In this document: one piece after another, positions 35,792-46,161 of the stretch
Numbering within the stretch: the stretch's first letter is position 1
Layout: every line of letters starts with the position of its first letter
Source of the DNA: a bacterium
Lineage (GTDB): Bacteria > Bacillota > Bacilli > Lactobacillales > Streptococcaceae
Direction of reading: 5' to 3'
Length of the DNA stretch: 64,000 nucleotides
Assembly (NCBI GenBank): GCA_905221205.1
Contig: CAJNCG010000001.1
Span: 606,334-670,333, forward strand
Notes under the pieces: model-generated
The model's database searches: none
Seen by the model: only the letters and a program-made list of their open reading frames with translations
Told to the model about the DNA's origin: nothing
Translations under genes and position numbers: made by a program

Positions 35792-36178
35792 ATGGACTAT
35801 CAAGCTGTCATTCCTGAATTTGTAGTATCTGACCTCGAAAAGGCACGCCACTTCTATTGCGACTTGCTGGGATTTTCTGTCGAATACGAGCGTCCAGAGG
35901 AGAAATTTCTCTTCCTCTCGCTTGAAGACTGCCAACTTATGCTAGAAGAAGGCAGCGCAGAAGAATTAGCTCAGCTGACCTATCCTTTCGGGCGCGGTGT
36001 CAATATTTCCTTTGGCATTGAAGATGTCCCTCAGCTCCACCAAAAACTGCTAGAAGCTGACTATCCTATCCATCGTCCGATGACCAAAAGAGAATTTCGA
36101 GTGGGAGATAGCTTTATTTACCCTCACGAATTTGCAGTTTTGGATCCAGATGGCTATTTTTTAAGATTTAGCGAGTAG
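35792..36178 (+). CDS. VOC (glyoxalase/bleomycin-resistance) family protein
   Basis: A protein of 128 residues with the paired beta-alpha-beta-beta-beta modules: PEFVVSDLEKARHFYCDLLGF and the C-terminal HEFAVLDPDGYFLRFSE. It is a small cytoplasmic metal-binding or ligand-binding protein; substrate unknown. It is co-transcribed with exoA and followed by a terminator. Confidence 0.82.
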   Translation: MDYQAVIPEFVVSDLEKARHFYCDLLGFSVEYERPEEKFLFLSLEDCQLMLEEGSAEELAQLTYPFGRGVNISFGIEDVPQLHQKLLEADYPIHRPMTKREFRVGDSFIYPHEFAVLDPDGYFLRFSE

Positions 36179-36215
36179 AAAAATAAAGGTTTAGCAAAAA
36201 ATATTTCGAATCAGA

Positions 36216-36261
36216 AAAAGGCATATTGTCAGATCTTGAAGAATCTTGATAATATGTCTTT
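36216..36261 (+). terminator. Terminator after exoA-VOC
   Basis: AGGCATATTGTCAGAT pairs with ATCTTGATAATATGTCT with few mismatches; T-run follows. From here to the riboswitch the sequence is A/T-rich with no gene. Confidence 0.7.
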
Positions 36262-36428
36262 TATGATGAAAAATACTTCTAAATGTTAGTCTATAATTGA
36301 TAATTTGTCCATTTTTCTTCAATTTGTTCGTTTTTTATTCCAAAATACTGACAAAACATTTGATTTCTAAAGTTATTTAGTGTAAAATAAAAACATTGGC
36401 GCAAGCCTATTTAAAATTGAATATCGTT

Positions 36429-36495
36429 TTACTTGTTTATGTCGTGAATTGGCACGACGTTTCTACAAGGTGCCGGAACACCTAACAATAAGTAA
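36429..36495 (+). promoter_or_regulatory. Purine (guanine-type) riboswitch aptamer
   Basis: P1 is TTACTT/AAGTAA, P2 GTCGTG/CACGAC, P3 AGGTG/CACCT, and the conserved J2/3 is TTTCTACA. The specificity base in J3/1 is C (36486), which pairs with guanine or xanthine-type ligands rather than adenine. The downstream genes are xpt-pbuX. Confidence 0.9.
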
Positions 36496-36537
36496 GTTAG
36501 CTTGAGGGGATGGTCTTTTTTGCCATGCCTATTTTGG

Positions 36538-36569
36538 GGACTTGCTTAGAGATTAAGTAGGTCTTTTTT
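36538..36569 (+). terminator. Riboswitch expression-platform terminator
   Basis: GACTTGCTTA pairs with TAAGTAGGTC, followed by TTTTTT. CTTGCTTA can instead pair with TAAGTAAG at 36489-36496, which overlaps the P1 3' strand: the usual ligand-OFF arrangement. Confidence 0.8.
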
Positions 36570-36637
36570 CTATCAGTTTTACTGGATAGAAATCTGAAAC
36601 AAGGAAATGGATTGGCTTTTAGACTTTAGGAGGTCTT

Positions 36638-37219
36638 ATGAAATTATTAGAAGAGCGCATCCTCAAGGATGGGCATATCTTGGGTGATAACATCCTCAAG
36701 GTGGATTCCTTTTTAACCCACCAAGTTGACTTTAGCTTGATGCGAGAGATTGGTAAGGTTTTTGCGGAAAAATTCGCTACTGCTGGCATTACTAAGGTCG
36801 TGACCATTGAAGCGTCAGGCATTGCCCCAGCCATTTTTACTGCCGAAGCCTTAAACGTTCCCATGATTTTCGCAAAGAAAGCTAAAAACATCACCATGAA
36901 TGAAGGCATCTTAACTGCAGAAGTCTACTCCTTTACCAAGCAGGTAACCAGCACCGTTTCTATCGCTGGAAAATTCCTCTCACCAGAGGACAAGGTCTTG
37001 ATTATTGATGATTTCCTTGCTAATGGCCAAGCTGCTAAAGGGTTGATTCAAATCATCGAACAGGCCGGTGCCACAGTCGAAGCCATCGGTGTCGTGATTG
37101 AAAAATCCTTCCAAGATGGCCGTGATTTGCTTGAAAAAGCAGGTTACCCTGTCCTATCACTTGCTCGTTTGGATCGTTTTGAAAATGGTCAGGTCGTATT
37201 TAAGGAGGCAGATCTCTAA
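36638..37219 (+). CDS. xpt: Xanthine phosphoribosyltransferase
   Basis: It salvages xanthine to XMP using PRPP. It has 193 residues; the PRPP-binding motif is [14 protein letters not shown], preceded by [10 protein letters not shown]. The start follows AGGAGG. Its stop overlaps the ATG of pbuX by one base (TAATG). The operon is shut by guanine through the riboswitch. Confidence 0.95.
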   Translation: MKLLEERILKDGHILGDNILKVDSFLTHQVDFSLMREIGKVFAEKFATAGITKVVTIEASGIAPAIFTAEALNVPMIFAKKAKNITMNEGILTAEVYSFTKQVTSTVSIAGKFLSPEDKVLIIDDFLANGQAAKGLIQIIEQAGATVEAIGVVIEKSFQDGRDLLEKAGYPVLSLARLDRFENGQVVFKEADL

Positions 37220-38481
37220 TGCAAACTCAAGAAAAACACTCGCAAGCAGCCATTCTTGGCTTGCAGCACTTACTAGCCATGTACTCAGGATCTATCCTAG
37301 TTCCCATCATGATTGCGACAGCCCTTGGTTATTCAGCTGAGCAGTTGACCTACCTGATTTCTACAGATATCTTCATGTGTGGGGTGGCAACCTTCCTCCA
37401 ACTCCAACTCAACAAATACTTTGGGATTGGACTACCAGTCGTTCTCGGAGTTGCCTTCCAATCAGTCGCTCCCTTGATTATGATTGGTCAAAGTCATGGT
37501 AGTGGTGCTATGTTTGGTGCCCTTATCGCATCAGGTATTTACGTAGTTCTTGTTTCAGGCATCTTCTCAAAAGTAGCCAATCTCTTCCCATCTATCGTAA
37601 CCGGATCTGTTATTACCACGATTGGTTTAACCTTGATTCCTGTCGCTATTGGAAATATGGGAAATAACGTTCCAGAGCCAACTGGTCAAAGTCTCTTGCT
37701 TGCAGCTATCACTGTTCTGATTATCCTCTTGATTAACATCTTTACCAAAGGATTTATCAAGTCTATCTCCATTTTGATTGGACTGGTTGTCGGAACTGCC
37801 ATCGCTGCTAGCATGGGCTTGGTGGACTTCTCTCCTGTTGAAGCAGCACCTCTTGTCCATGTCCCAACTCCACTCTACTTTGGGATGCCAACCTTTGAAA
37901 TCTCATCTATTGTCATGATGTGTATCATCGCAACGGTGTCTATGGTTGAGTCAACTGGTGTTTATCTGGCCTTGTCTGATATCACAAAGGATCCAATCGA
38001 CAGCACGCGCCTTCGCAACGGTTACCGTGCAGAAGGTTTAGCCGTACTTCTCGGAGGAATCTTTAACACCTTCCCTTACACAGGATTTTCACAAAACGTC
38101 GGTCTGGTTAAATTATCAGGTATCAAGAAACGCCTGCCAATCTACTACGCAGCTGGTTTCCTTATTCTCCTTGGACTCCTTCCTAAGTTTGGCGCCCTTG
38201 CCCAAATCATTCCGAGTCCTGTCCTCGGTGGTGCCATGCTAGTGATGTTTGGTTTTGTCTCGATTCAAGGGATGCAAATCCTCGCCCGCGTTGATTTTGC
38301 TAACAATGAACATAACTTCCTTATCGCAGCTGTTTCAATCGCTGCAGGTGTCGGACTCAACAACAGTAATCTCTTTGTCAGCATGCCGACAGCCTTCCAA
38401 ATGTTCTTCTCAAACGGAATCGTCGTAGCCAGCCTACTCGCTATTGTCCTCAATGCAGTACTGAATCGTAAAAAGAAATAA
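37219..38481 (+). CDS. pbuX: Xanthine permease (NCS2 family)
   Basis: A membrane uptake carrier of 420 residues with about 12-14 helices. The NCS2 signatures include GLPVVLGVAFQSVAP and ESTGVYLALSDIT, and NTFPYTGFSQNVGLVKLSG is intact. Translationally coupled to xpt. Confidence 0.94.
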   Translation: MQTQEKHSQAAILGLQHLLAMYSGSILVPIMIATALGYSAEQLTYLISTDIFMCGVATFLQLQLNKYFGIGLPVVLGVAFQSVAPLIMIGQSHGSGAMFGALIASGIYVVLVSGIFSKVANLFPSIVTGSVITTIGLTLIPVAIGNMGNNVPEPTGQSLLLAAITVLIILLINIFTKGFIKSISILIGLVVGTAIAASMGLVDFSPVEAAPLVHVPTPLYFGMPTFEISSIVMMCIIATVSMVESTGVYLALSDITKDPIDSTRLRNGYRAEGLAVLLGGIFNTFPYTGFSQNVGLVKLSGIKKRLPIYYAAGFLILLGLLPKFGALAQIIPSPVLGGAMLVMFGFVSIQGMQILARVDFANNEHNFLIAAVSIAAGVGLNNSNLFVSMPTAFQMFFSNGIVVASLLAIVLNAVLNRKKK

Positions 38482-38483
38482 GA

Positions 38484-38507
38484 AAAAGAGGTATGAGCCT
38501 CTTTTTT
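38484..38507 (+). terminator. Terminator after xpt-pbuX
   Basis: AAAAGAGG and CCTCTTTTTT around TATGAG; also usable by the convergent thioesterase gene. Confidence 0.8.
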
Positions 38508-38513
38508 GTTTAT

Positions 38514-38918
38514 CTATATCCTTACCTGTCTATCTTCTGACCTTTGGCCTGTGACAAACATGGTGAAGGTTGCTTTGCAGACATTTCTGCCTTCTTGATT
38601 GGTGATATCCACATCCACGACACAGGTTGTGCGACCTTGATGGACGCATTCTCCTTTAATGGTCAACACGTCGTCAAGTTTTCCAGCCTTGAGGTAGTTG
38701 ATAGAAGATTGGAGTGTCACTCCATCAAGCCCCAGAGAGATAACCACCAAACCACTAATCTGGTCACAAAGGGTAAAGAGATAGCCACCATGGGCATTGC
38801 CATAGTAGTTGAGCGACGAGTCCACTACTTTGGTCGTCACCACAACGTGACCATCTCTCATTTTCTCAATTTCGTAATTTTCAAAGGCAGATATAGCGTC
38901 AAAATGAAAATCTTTCAT
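38514..38918 (-). CDS. PaaI-family hotdog thioesterase
   Basis: A protein of 134 residues in the hotdog fold with the family stretch NAHGGYLFTLCDQISG (catalytic region) and VDITNQEGRNVCKATFTMF. It probably hydrolyses acyl-CoA; substrate unknown. Start 38918 (MKDFHFDA) has GGAGG 6 nt upstream. In S. pneumoniae TIGR4 this gene lies next to the DpnI restriction genes; none are here. Confidence 0.85.
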   Translation of the reverse strand: MKDFHFDAISAFENYEIEKMRDGHVVVTTKVVDSSLNYYGNAHGGYLFTLCDQISGLVVISLGLDGVTLQSSINYLKAGKLDDVLTIKGECVHQGRTTCVVDVDITNQEGRNVCKATFTMFVTGQRSEDRQVRI

Positions 38919-38987
38919 CGTTTCCTCCTGATATTTCAAACGACACTATGATACTACTTTTTATAGGACTGTGCAAGGAGAAAGCTC

Positions 38988-40475
38988 CTAGTCTGGCAAA
39001 ATTCCGACCTGCTCCACAAAGCGCATAAAGGCTGCCTGTCCTTGCTCCGTCTGCTTATAGACTCCTGCATCCTCCAAAACACGCGCAAATATAGCACCCA
39101 CAGAGTTCTTGACGATTTCAAGAGCTTTTTCTTTATCTGTTAGGTCTGGATATTGGGCTCTAAGTTGGTCTGCCCATTTCTGATGATAATCGGCAACCGT
39201 AACAGCTTCTCCTACAAGATAGCTAGCAACCTGCTCCACTTCTGCTTTCAGACGTGGTGGCAAAATAGCCAGCCCCATGACCTCAATCAAGCCGATATTT
39301 TCCTTCTTGATATGTTGGACATCCTTGTGGGGATGATAGATGCCGTCAGGATGCTCTGGCGATGTCTGATTGTCCCGCAAGACCAAGTCCAACTCAAACT
39401 GTCCATCGCGTTTACGAGCAATCGGTGTGATAGTATGATGCGGTGTCCCGTCTGTTTCTGACAAGATCTGCACTGCAGAATCTGAATACTGACGCCATTC
39501 CTGCAAAATCTTGTCAGCTAAGTTGATCAAGTCCTCTTTGGAATCCGAGGTCAAACGTAGGACTGACATAGGCCACTTGACAATCCCAGCCTTGACCTGC
39601 TCAAATCCAGTAAAATGAAATGCCTTTTGCAGAGGAGCCAATTCCATAGGAAATACGTGACGGCCTCCCTGATAGTGGTCATGAGTTAGAATAGACCCCC
39701 CCACGATTGGCAGGTCAGCATTAGATCCTGCAAAATAGCCTGGAAACTGCTCTACGATAGCTAGCAGACGTTCAAAACTCTGACTGCTGATAGCCATGGG
39801 ACGATGCTGGCCGTCTAAGAAAATACAGTGCTCATTAAAATAAGCATAGGGCGAATACTGGAAGCCCCACTCCTGACCAGCCATTTCAAAACGGATAATA
39901 CGGTGGTTGCTGCGAGCTGAGTGGTTAACTCGACCATGATAGCCTTCATTCTCTAGACAAAGCTGACACTGGGGATAATTACTAGCTTGCACCAACTTGG
40001 CTGCCGCAATCTCTTTGGGATCCTTTTCAGGCTTAGAGAGGTTGATGGTAATTTCAAGTTCACCGTAATCAGATGGAACACGATAAGCAATATTTTTAGC
40101 AATGGCCTTAAGCTTGATGTAGTCATTTTTCTGGCTAAGTTGGTAAAAATCCGCTATCGCCTGCTCAGGAGATTGGGCGTAAGTTGCCCAGAAGTCACGA
40201 TTAACCTGACTCGGACAAGGGGTCACCAAATCCATCAGTTCAGCACCGAGGATTTCACGCGCAGTCTGACTATCCTCAATCGTCTCTAATCGAACCGCCT
40301 CCTCGACAAGCTGGTCCTTGAGGTCAATCAATTTATCCAGACTCGTCTCAACTTCCAAAACACCATCTCCCACTCGTGCCAAGACACGATTGGTCAAGTA
40401 GATTCGATCCATTTCCTCAAATGAACTTTTAGCAATGACTTCCGTGATAAATGCATCTAGAACTCCCTGACTCAT
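38988..40475 (-). CDS. galT: Galactose-1-phosphate uridylyltransferase (Firmicute type)
   Basis: It exchanges UMP between UDP-glucose and galactose-1-phosphate in the Leloir pathway. At 495 residues it is the long Firmicute (type 2) GalT. GGSILTHDHYQGGRHVFPME contains the His-x-His-type active site variant, and NHRIIRFEMAGQEWGFQYSPYAY precedes it. The ATG overlaps the stop of the HAD gene by 4 nt. Confidence 0.95.
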   Translation of the reverse strand: MSQGVLDAFITEVIAKSSFEEMDRIYLTNRVLARVGDGVLEVETSLDKLIDLKDQLVEEAVRLETIEDSQTAREILGAELMDLVTPCPSQVNRDFWATYAQSPEQAIADFYQLSQKNDYIKLKAIAKNIAYRVPSDYGELEITINLSKPEKDPKEIAAAKLVQASNYPQCQLCLENEGYHGRVNHSARSNHRIIRFEMAGQEWGFQYSPYAYFNEHCIFLDGQHRPMAISSQSFERLLAIVEQFPGYFAGSNADLPIVGGSILTHDHYQGGRHVFPMELAPLQKAFHFTGFEQVKAGIVKWPMSVLRLTSDSKEDLINLADKILQEWRQYSDSAVQILSETDGTPHHTITPIARKRDGQFELDLVLRDNQTSPEHPDGIYHPHKDVQHIKKENIGLIEVMGLAILPPRLKAEVEQVASYLVGEAVTVADYHQKWADQLRAQYPDLTDKEKALEIVKNSVGAIFARVLEDAGVYKQTEQGQAAFMRFVEQVGILPD

Positions 40476-41131
40476 TGATTCTCCTTCTTACTTTCTAAAT
40501 AGTCTCTGACAGCATCTAAATCCTGAAAAACTTGTTCTGTTTTATTTAAGAAAGACTGTGCTGGCATTTTTAAGTCTGGAATACAAATAACTGGTATCCC
40601 AGCTCTATAGGCTGCTTCAATCCCTGCTTCACTATCCTCCAATACTAAGCAATTCTCTGGTAAAACATTCAAATAACTACAGGCCTTTAAAAATATATCA
40701 GGGTAAGGTTTGCTTCGCTTTACATCTTTTGCAAAAACTAGATGGTCAAATAAGGACAGTATACCATTACTATCCAAAATCATTCTAGCCCTAGATTCAA
40801 CACTTGAAGTTGCTAAAGCGATTGGAATACCTTCTCTTTGCAAAAAAGCAAGCAAATTTTTAGCACCTTTTTTTAAATTTACACCTTTAGCTAATATTCG
40901 AGCTTCCAGTTCATAAACTTTTTCCAAGGTTTGGTCAAAGTTCCAAGGTAAATCATAGGTATCCAAAAATCGTTGAACATTCTCCTCTTCCCTATGTCCA
41001 CTGTATTCTCTAGAATATGTTTCTTCTGTGAAAGGAATTCCAAAATCCTCAAGCAATTCTTGATAAACTTTTAGAGAAATGATCTCAGTATCAGCTAATA
41101 AGCCATCTAAATCAAATATTACAGCGTCCAT
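40472..41131 (-). CDS. HAD-superfamily phosphatase (phosphoglucomutase-like cap)
   Basis: A protein of 219 residues: motif I FDLDGLLADTE, motif II ATSSVESR, motif III Lys in KRSKPYPDIF and motif IV LEDSEAGIEAA; the alpha-helical C1 cap is that of beta-phosphoglucomutase-like enzymes. It probably dephosphorylates a sugar phosphate. It is wedged between galK (11 nt upstream) and galT (ATGA overlap) and looks more A/T-rich than both, suggesting a later insertion in the operon. Confidence 0.88.
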   Translation of the reverse strand: MDAVIFDLDGLLADTEIISLKVYQELLEDFGIPFTEETYSREYSGHREEENVQRFLDTYDLPWNFDQTLEKVYELEARILAKGVNLKKGAKNLLAFLQREGIPIALATSSVESRARMILDSNGILSLFDHLVFAKDVKRSKPYPDIFLKACSYLNVLPENCLVLEDSEAGIEAAYRAGIPVICIPDLKMPAQSFLNKTEQVFQDLDAVRDYLESKKENQ

Positions 41132-41142
41132 TTACTGCTCTC

Positions 41143-42321
41143 CTAGTCTAAAACGCGACTGCCACCTGCAACTTCAGCGATATAGAAGCTTGGAGCGTAT
41201 CCAACGACTTCCTCGTAGTGCTTGCCAACAGCTTCCTTAAAGGCCTCAACTGTATCTTTTTGCACCAAGGCAATGGCACAGCCACCAAAACCTGCCCCTG
41301 TCATACGAGCACCGAGAACACCTTCTTGTGCCCAAGCTGTATGAACAAGAGTATCCAATTCTAAGCCAGTGACTTCATAGTCATGTTCTAGAGAAACGTG
41401 AGAAGCATTCATCAAACGACCAAATGTTTCCAAATCACCTGCTTGAAGGGCTGCTTGCGCTTTAAGGGTACGTTGGTTTTCAAGCACAGCATGGCGAGCA
41501 CGTTTCAAACGATTTTCGTCTTTAATCAGATAGCTGTATTGGTCAAAGGCCCACTCATCCAATTCACCCAAGGTCTGAATATCCAAGGCAACTTGCAACT
41601 CTTCCACTGCTTTTTCACACTCAGCACGGCGTTCATTGTATTTAGAGTCTGCTAGTTCACGGCGTTTGTTAGTGTTCATGATAACAACAACATTATCTTT
41701 CAAATCAAGCGGCACCAAATCATACTCCAAGGTGTTGGTATCTAGGTAAATAGCACGTTGATCTGCCCCCATACCGATGGCAAACTGGTCCATGATACCA
41801 GAGTTGACTCCGATAAAGTTGTTCTCTGTTTGTTTTCCGATTTTAACCAAATCCAAACGGTCTAGTTTTAAATTAAAGAGATGCTCTGCCACAACCCCAG
41901 TCAAAAGTTCCAAGGATGCTGATGAAGACAAGCCAGCACCATTTGGGATATTCCCATAAACATAAAAATCAAACCCTTTGTCAATCACGTGCCCAGCTTC
42001 TTGCAAGAAATGAAGAACCCCTTTTGGATAGTTTGTCCAGCTGTGCTCTTTTTCAAATTTGAGGTCAGCAAGAGGCACTTCGATAATACCCTTGTCCTCA
42101 AAGTTGGCTGAGTAGAAACGCAAAACTTGGTCATCACGCTTGCGAGCTGCACCGTAAGTTCCCAAGGAAATAGCAGCAGGAAAAACGTGCCCTCCGTTGT
42201 AGTCTGTGTGTTCACCAATCAGATTGATACGACCTGGTGAAAAGAAAGTTTGGTCTGCTTCTTGACCAAAAACAGCAAGAAAGTCTTTGCGAAGAGCTTC
42301 AGCAGTAAGATGTTGTGTCAT
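41143..42321 (-). CDS. galK: Galactokinase
   Basis: It phosphorylates alpha-galactose at O1. It has 392 residues of the GHMP family: signature [22 protein letters not shown] loop [13 protein letters not shown] and the C-terminal [17 protein letters not shown]. It is the first gene of galK-HAD-galT, divergent from galR. Confidence 0.96.
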   Translation of the reverse strand: MTQHLTAEALRKDFLAVFGQEADQTFFSPGRINLIGEHTDYNGGHVFPAAISLGTYGAARKRDDQVLRFYSANFEDKGIIEVPLADLKFEKEHSWTNYPKGVLHFLQEAGHVIDKGFDFYVYGNIPNGAGLSSSASLELLTGVVAEHLFNLKLDRLDLVKIGKQTENNFIGVNSGIMDQFAIGMGADQRAIYLDTNTLEYDLVPLDLKDNVVVIMNTNKRRELADSKYNERRAECEKAVEELQVALDIQTLGELDEWAFDQYSYLIKDENRLKRARHAVLENQRTLKAQAALQAGDLETFGRLMNASHVSLEHDYEVTGLELDTLVHTAWAQEGVLGARMTGAGFGGCAIALVQKDTVEAFKEAVGKHYEEVVGYAPSFYIAEVAGGSRVLD

Positions 42322-42377
42322 ATGAATTCTCCTTTGACTGTCCGTTAAGTCATCTTAACGTGTAATCGTTTTCTTCT

Positions 42378-42406
42378 ATTGTATCCAAGGCATTTGCCAA
42401 GGTCAA
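42378..42406 (-). promoter_or_regulatory. galK promoter
   Basis: On the minus strand TTGACC (42406-42401), 17 nt, TACAAT (42383-42378). Confidence 0.75.
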
Positions 42407-42410
42407 TCCT

Positions 42411-42432
42411 TTTTACTAAACTTTTACTAAAC
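42411..42432. promoter_or_regulatory. Tandem GalR-like operator repeats
   Basis: TTTTACTAAAC occurs twice head to tail without a gap (42411-42421 and 42422-42432), between the divergent galK and galR promoters; a mirror TATCGGTAAA follows. The position directly upstream of the galK -35 and upstream of the galR -10 (TATACT at 42459-42464) suits dual control. Confidence 0.55.
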
Positions 42433-42458
42433 TATCGGTAAAAAGCAGAAAAATATGA

Positions 42459-43487
<1,029 letters not shown>

Positions 43488-43509
43488 CTCAACAAATTAA
43501 ACATGATAA

Positions 43510-43555
43510 AAAATCCTAATAGAGAGGCTCAAATCTCCATTAGGATTTTCTTTTT
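43510..43555. terminator. Terminator after galR
   Basis: AAAATCCTAAT and ATTAGGATTTT pair, with an inner GAGA..TCTC extension; T-run follows. Confidence 0.8.
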
Positions 43556-43767
43556 TAATCCATCACAATCATAGACTTAATGGTCTTACGTTCGTCCATA
43601 TCTTTATAAGCCTGGTCGATATCTTCCAATTTATAACTTGAAGTAAAGACGCGACCTGGATTGATATCGCCATCAAGGATAGCCTTGAGCAAGAATTTCT
43701 TGTCATAGGTGGTGCCAGAAGCTGAAGTTAATCCTTCAACCTGGAAAACCCGCAGAGGTGACTTTTT
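43555..43767 (-). pseudogene. Truncated zinc-type alcohol dehydrogenase (C-terminal fragment)
   Basis: The minus strand reads in frame VEGLTSASGTTYDKKFLLKA and then ILDGDINPGRVFTSSYKLED, ending SMIVMD and TAA. This is the C-terminal end of a medium-chain dehydrogenase like the one adjacent to galR in S. pneumoniae. Everything upstream is missing; the fragment starts immediately after the stop codon of the ECF ATPase gene and has no start signal. Confidence 0.75.
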
Positions 43768-44568
43768 CTATACATCTCGATTTTTCTGGCAATAATCATT
43801 AACCGATAAATATGTCTGTGAATCACCCAGCGACTCCGCTATGTCCATAATCCGCGGTGGTAGTAATCCCACTCGCTGGACAAGTTCGTGATCGCTGAAC
43901 AATTCCCGTGGACTGCCGGCGAAGCCAAACTTCCCGTGTTCCATAACATACACCGACTTAAACTCGGCGGCGACCCAATCCATGTCATGGGTGATGGTCA
44001 CAACTTGGTGGCCCGAATCAGCCAACTGATGGAAAATTGCGGTCAACTTGCGCCGGCTTTCCCAATCAAGCGACATCATCGGCTCATCAAATAAATAAAT
44101 CGCCGGATCCACTGCCAAAACTGTGGCAACGCTCAACAGCTTGCGTTCCGACAATGACAGGTCATATGGACTTTCAGCTGTTTTATCATCCAAGCCAACT
44201 CTTTTTAGAGCCGCTAAAGCCCGCCTCGTAATCGTGTCGTGGTCATCCATGACCTGCGCGACACTCCACTCCACCTCTCGTTGAACGGTCGGGTTGAAAA
44301 GCTGATCGTCAGGATTCTGAAAAGTAATCCCAACCTTCAGTAACTTTTCGACTGGTTTAAGATCATTAAAATTTTCTCCATCGATCTTAATCACACCGGT
44401 TTGTGGTGTCAGCAAACCCGTCAACAATTTGAAGAGCGTTGATTTGCCGGCACCATTTTGGCCGACAATCGCCACCATCGGATCGGCGAAGTGTTTGTCT
44501 TCAACATCCAAGCTAAAGGACTGTTCCGGATAAGTGAACGTCAGGTGGCTCAGTTCAATTGTGGACAT
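43768..44568 (-). CDS. ECF transporter ATPase subunit (second)
   Basis: A cytoplasmic ABC ATPase of 266 residues. Walker A is GQNGAGKST and Walker B IYLFDEPMMSLD with catalytic Glu, but the signature reads LSLSERK instead of LSGGQ. It is the last gene of a four-gene ECF operon; its start overlaps the previous ATPase by 14 nt. The operon is visibly richer in G and C than its neighbours, suggesting transfer, perhaps from lactobacilli (inference). Confidence 0.88.
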   Translation of the reverse strand: MSTIELSHLTFTYPEQSFSLDVEDKHFADPMVAIVGQNGAGKSTLFKLLTGLLTPQTGVIKIDGENFNDLKPVEKLLKVGITFQNPDDQLFNPTVQREVEWSVAQVMDDHDTITRRALAALKRVGLDDKTAESPYDLSLSERKLLSVATVLAVDPAIYLFDEPMMSLDWESRRKLTAIFHQLADSGHQVVTITHDMDWVAAEFKSVYVMEHGKFGFAGSPRELFSDHELVQRVGLLPPRIMDIAESLGDSQTYLSVNDYCQKNRDV

Positions 44569-45400
44569 AACTAACCTCCTTCAGATCAGCGTAATTCACC
44601 GGATACCGGCCATCAGCCAAGTGCCAATCCATTTTTTTAGCAAGTTGCTGGATTGTAGGGGCTGGAATCTGCCAGTCAGCTGCCAAATGATTAAACACCT
44701 CACCCGGCCTGCCCTGGGCTACCATTTGACCCTCGTGCAGCACCCACACAACGTCGGCGACTTCGCACAAATCGTCAATTTCACTGGTGACAATGAAGAC
44801 AGTCGTCTCTTTGACTTGGGCCAGCCATTGGAAAAATTGTCGGCGGCCAAGGGGATCCATTTGACTGGTCGGATCATCCATAATCAAAACAGCCGGGTTA
44901 GCCGCAATCGCCGTGGCAATTGCCAACCGCTGGCTCTGACCACCGGAAAGGCTCTCGGGACGCAAATTCAGCTGTTCAATCAGCCCCATTTGCGTGGCAA
45001 CTTCTTCAACCCGTTTTTGAATCAGTCCTTCAGCCATTCCCTGATTAATCAAGTCAAAGGCGATTTCATCGGCAACCGTGTCTGCCAACCCGCTTAGTTG
45101 GCCAGCTGGATTTTGCAGTACAACTCCATTCATGGCATTATAAACGGGCCAATTGTCAGACACTCGCTGGCCAAACATGTGCCAATCGCCCTCAATCTCA
45201 GCAGACACAATTTTGGGAATGACCCCTGCCAGCACACGGCACAAAGTCGATTTGCCGGAGTGGCTATTCCCGATAATCCCAACCACCTGGCCGGTATGAA
45301 CCTCCGCGTTAATCTGACGCAGTTGTGGTTGCTCAGTACCCGGATAACGGGTGGTCAAATTTTCAATTACAATCCATTTATCTTCGTCCATATCTTCCAC
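44555..45400 (-). CDS. ECF transporter ATPase subunit (first)
   Basis: An ABC ATPase of 281 residues with Walker A GNSHSGKST, canonical signature LSGGQSQ, but Walker B VLIMDDPTSQMD, where the catalytic Glu is Asp. With its partner this predicts one consensus and one degenerate ATP site, unlike standard EcfA-EcfA' pairs. The start lies 34 nt inside the end of the T-subunit gene. Confidence 0.88.
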   Translation of the reverse strand: MEDMDEDKWIVIENLTTRYPGTEQPQLRQINAEVHTGQVVGIIGNSHSGKSTLCRVLAGVIPKIVSAEIEGDWHMFGQRVSDNWPVYNAMNGVVLQNPAGQLSGLADTVADEIAFDLINQGMAEGLIQKRVEEVATQMGLIEQLNLRPESLSGGQSQRLAIATAIAANPAVLIMDDPTSQMDPLGRRQFFQWLAQVKETTVFIVTSEIDDLCEVADVVWVLHEGQMVAQGRPGEVFNHLAADWQIPAPTIQQLAKKMDWHLADGRYPVNYADLKEVSYVHN

Positions 45401-46161
45401 CCAATCAATAAAATTGCCAATCCAGTCAGACCAATGTGCAGCGTCCGCGACAGGCGATACACGCGCTGGGAGGTTCTGACAGTCCGGTTGAGATTATCAA
45501 AACCTCTCAGTTGGAGAGAAATCGACCGCGTCATCGATTGATCCAAGGTCTTAATCACCAATGGAATTAGAACCGGCAGGACTGACTTTAATTTCTGAAT
45601 CAACGTTTTTTGCGGATTGGTTCCGCGAACTTTTTGTGCCTGCTGGATTTTCCGCATATTGCGCATCATTTCCGGCAAAATATAACACACCGACATCAGA
45701 ACGTAGACGGTTTTATAAGACAATCCGGACAGTTCCAAATAGGCCGCGTTTTCTGAAATACTCGTGGTCACCATAAAAAAGCCACTGGTCAAAATAATCA
45801 CCAATACTCGACAACCCAGAGTGGTGGCGTAAATCAGGCCTTCTTTGTAGAACGACACCCCAAGCACAGAAAACAGCACAGTTTGATTCCGACTGTAAAA
45901 TAACCCTTGGATGATTAGCATGGTGCAAATCAGAAACAGGCTGAATCCCAGCGCCTTAAAGGTGGTAGAACTCAATTTGGAAAATAACAATAGCAGTGTT
46001 GCGACAAGAATTAATCCGGCCTGAAGCAATAAATTCATACTGGAAAAGCTCAACAACGTCATGTCCAAGATGAACAAGAGCTTAGTAATCGGATCGATCA
46101 CCTGGTACCACTTGAGCTTGACCCGTGGCGCTCCAGAAATCAATGTTTTATCAGTCATCAT
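45367..46161 (-). CDS. ECF transporter transmembrane (T) component
   Basis: A membrane protein of 264 residues that couples ATPases to the substrate-binding S subunit. Two Ala/x-Arg-Gly coupling motifs are visible: AQKVRGT and LQLRGFD, in the long cytoplasmic helices. Five to six membrane helices. Its start overlaps the S-component stop by 4 nt. Confidence 0.87.
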   Translation of the reverse strand: MMTDKTLISGAPRVKLKWYQVIDPITKLLFILDMTLLSFSSMNLLLQAGLILVATLLLLFSKLSSTTFKALGFSLFLICTMLIIQGLFYSRNQTVLFSVLGVSFYKEGLIYATTLGCRVLVIILTSGFFMVTTSISENAAYLELSGLSYKTVYVLMSVCYILPEMMRNMRKIQQAQKVRGTNPQKTLIQKLKSVLPVLIPLVIKTLDQSMTRSISLQLRGFDNLNRTVRTSQRVYRLSRTLHIGLTGLAILLIGWKIWTKINGL

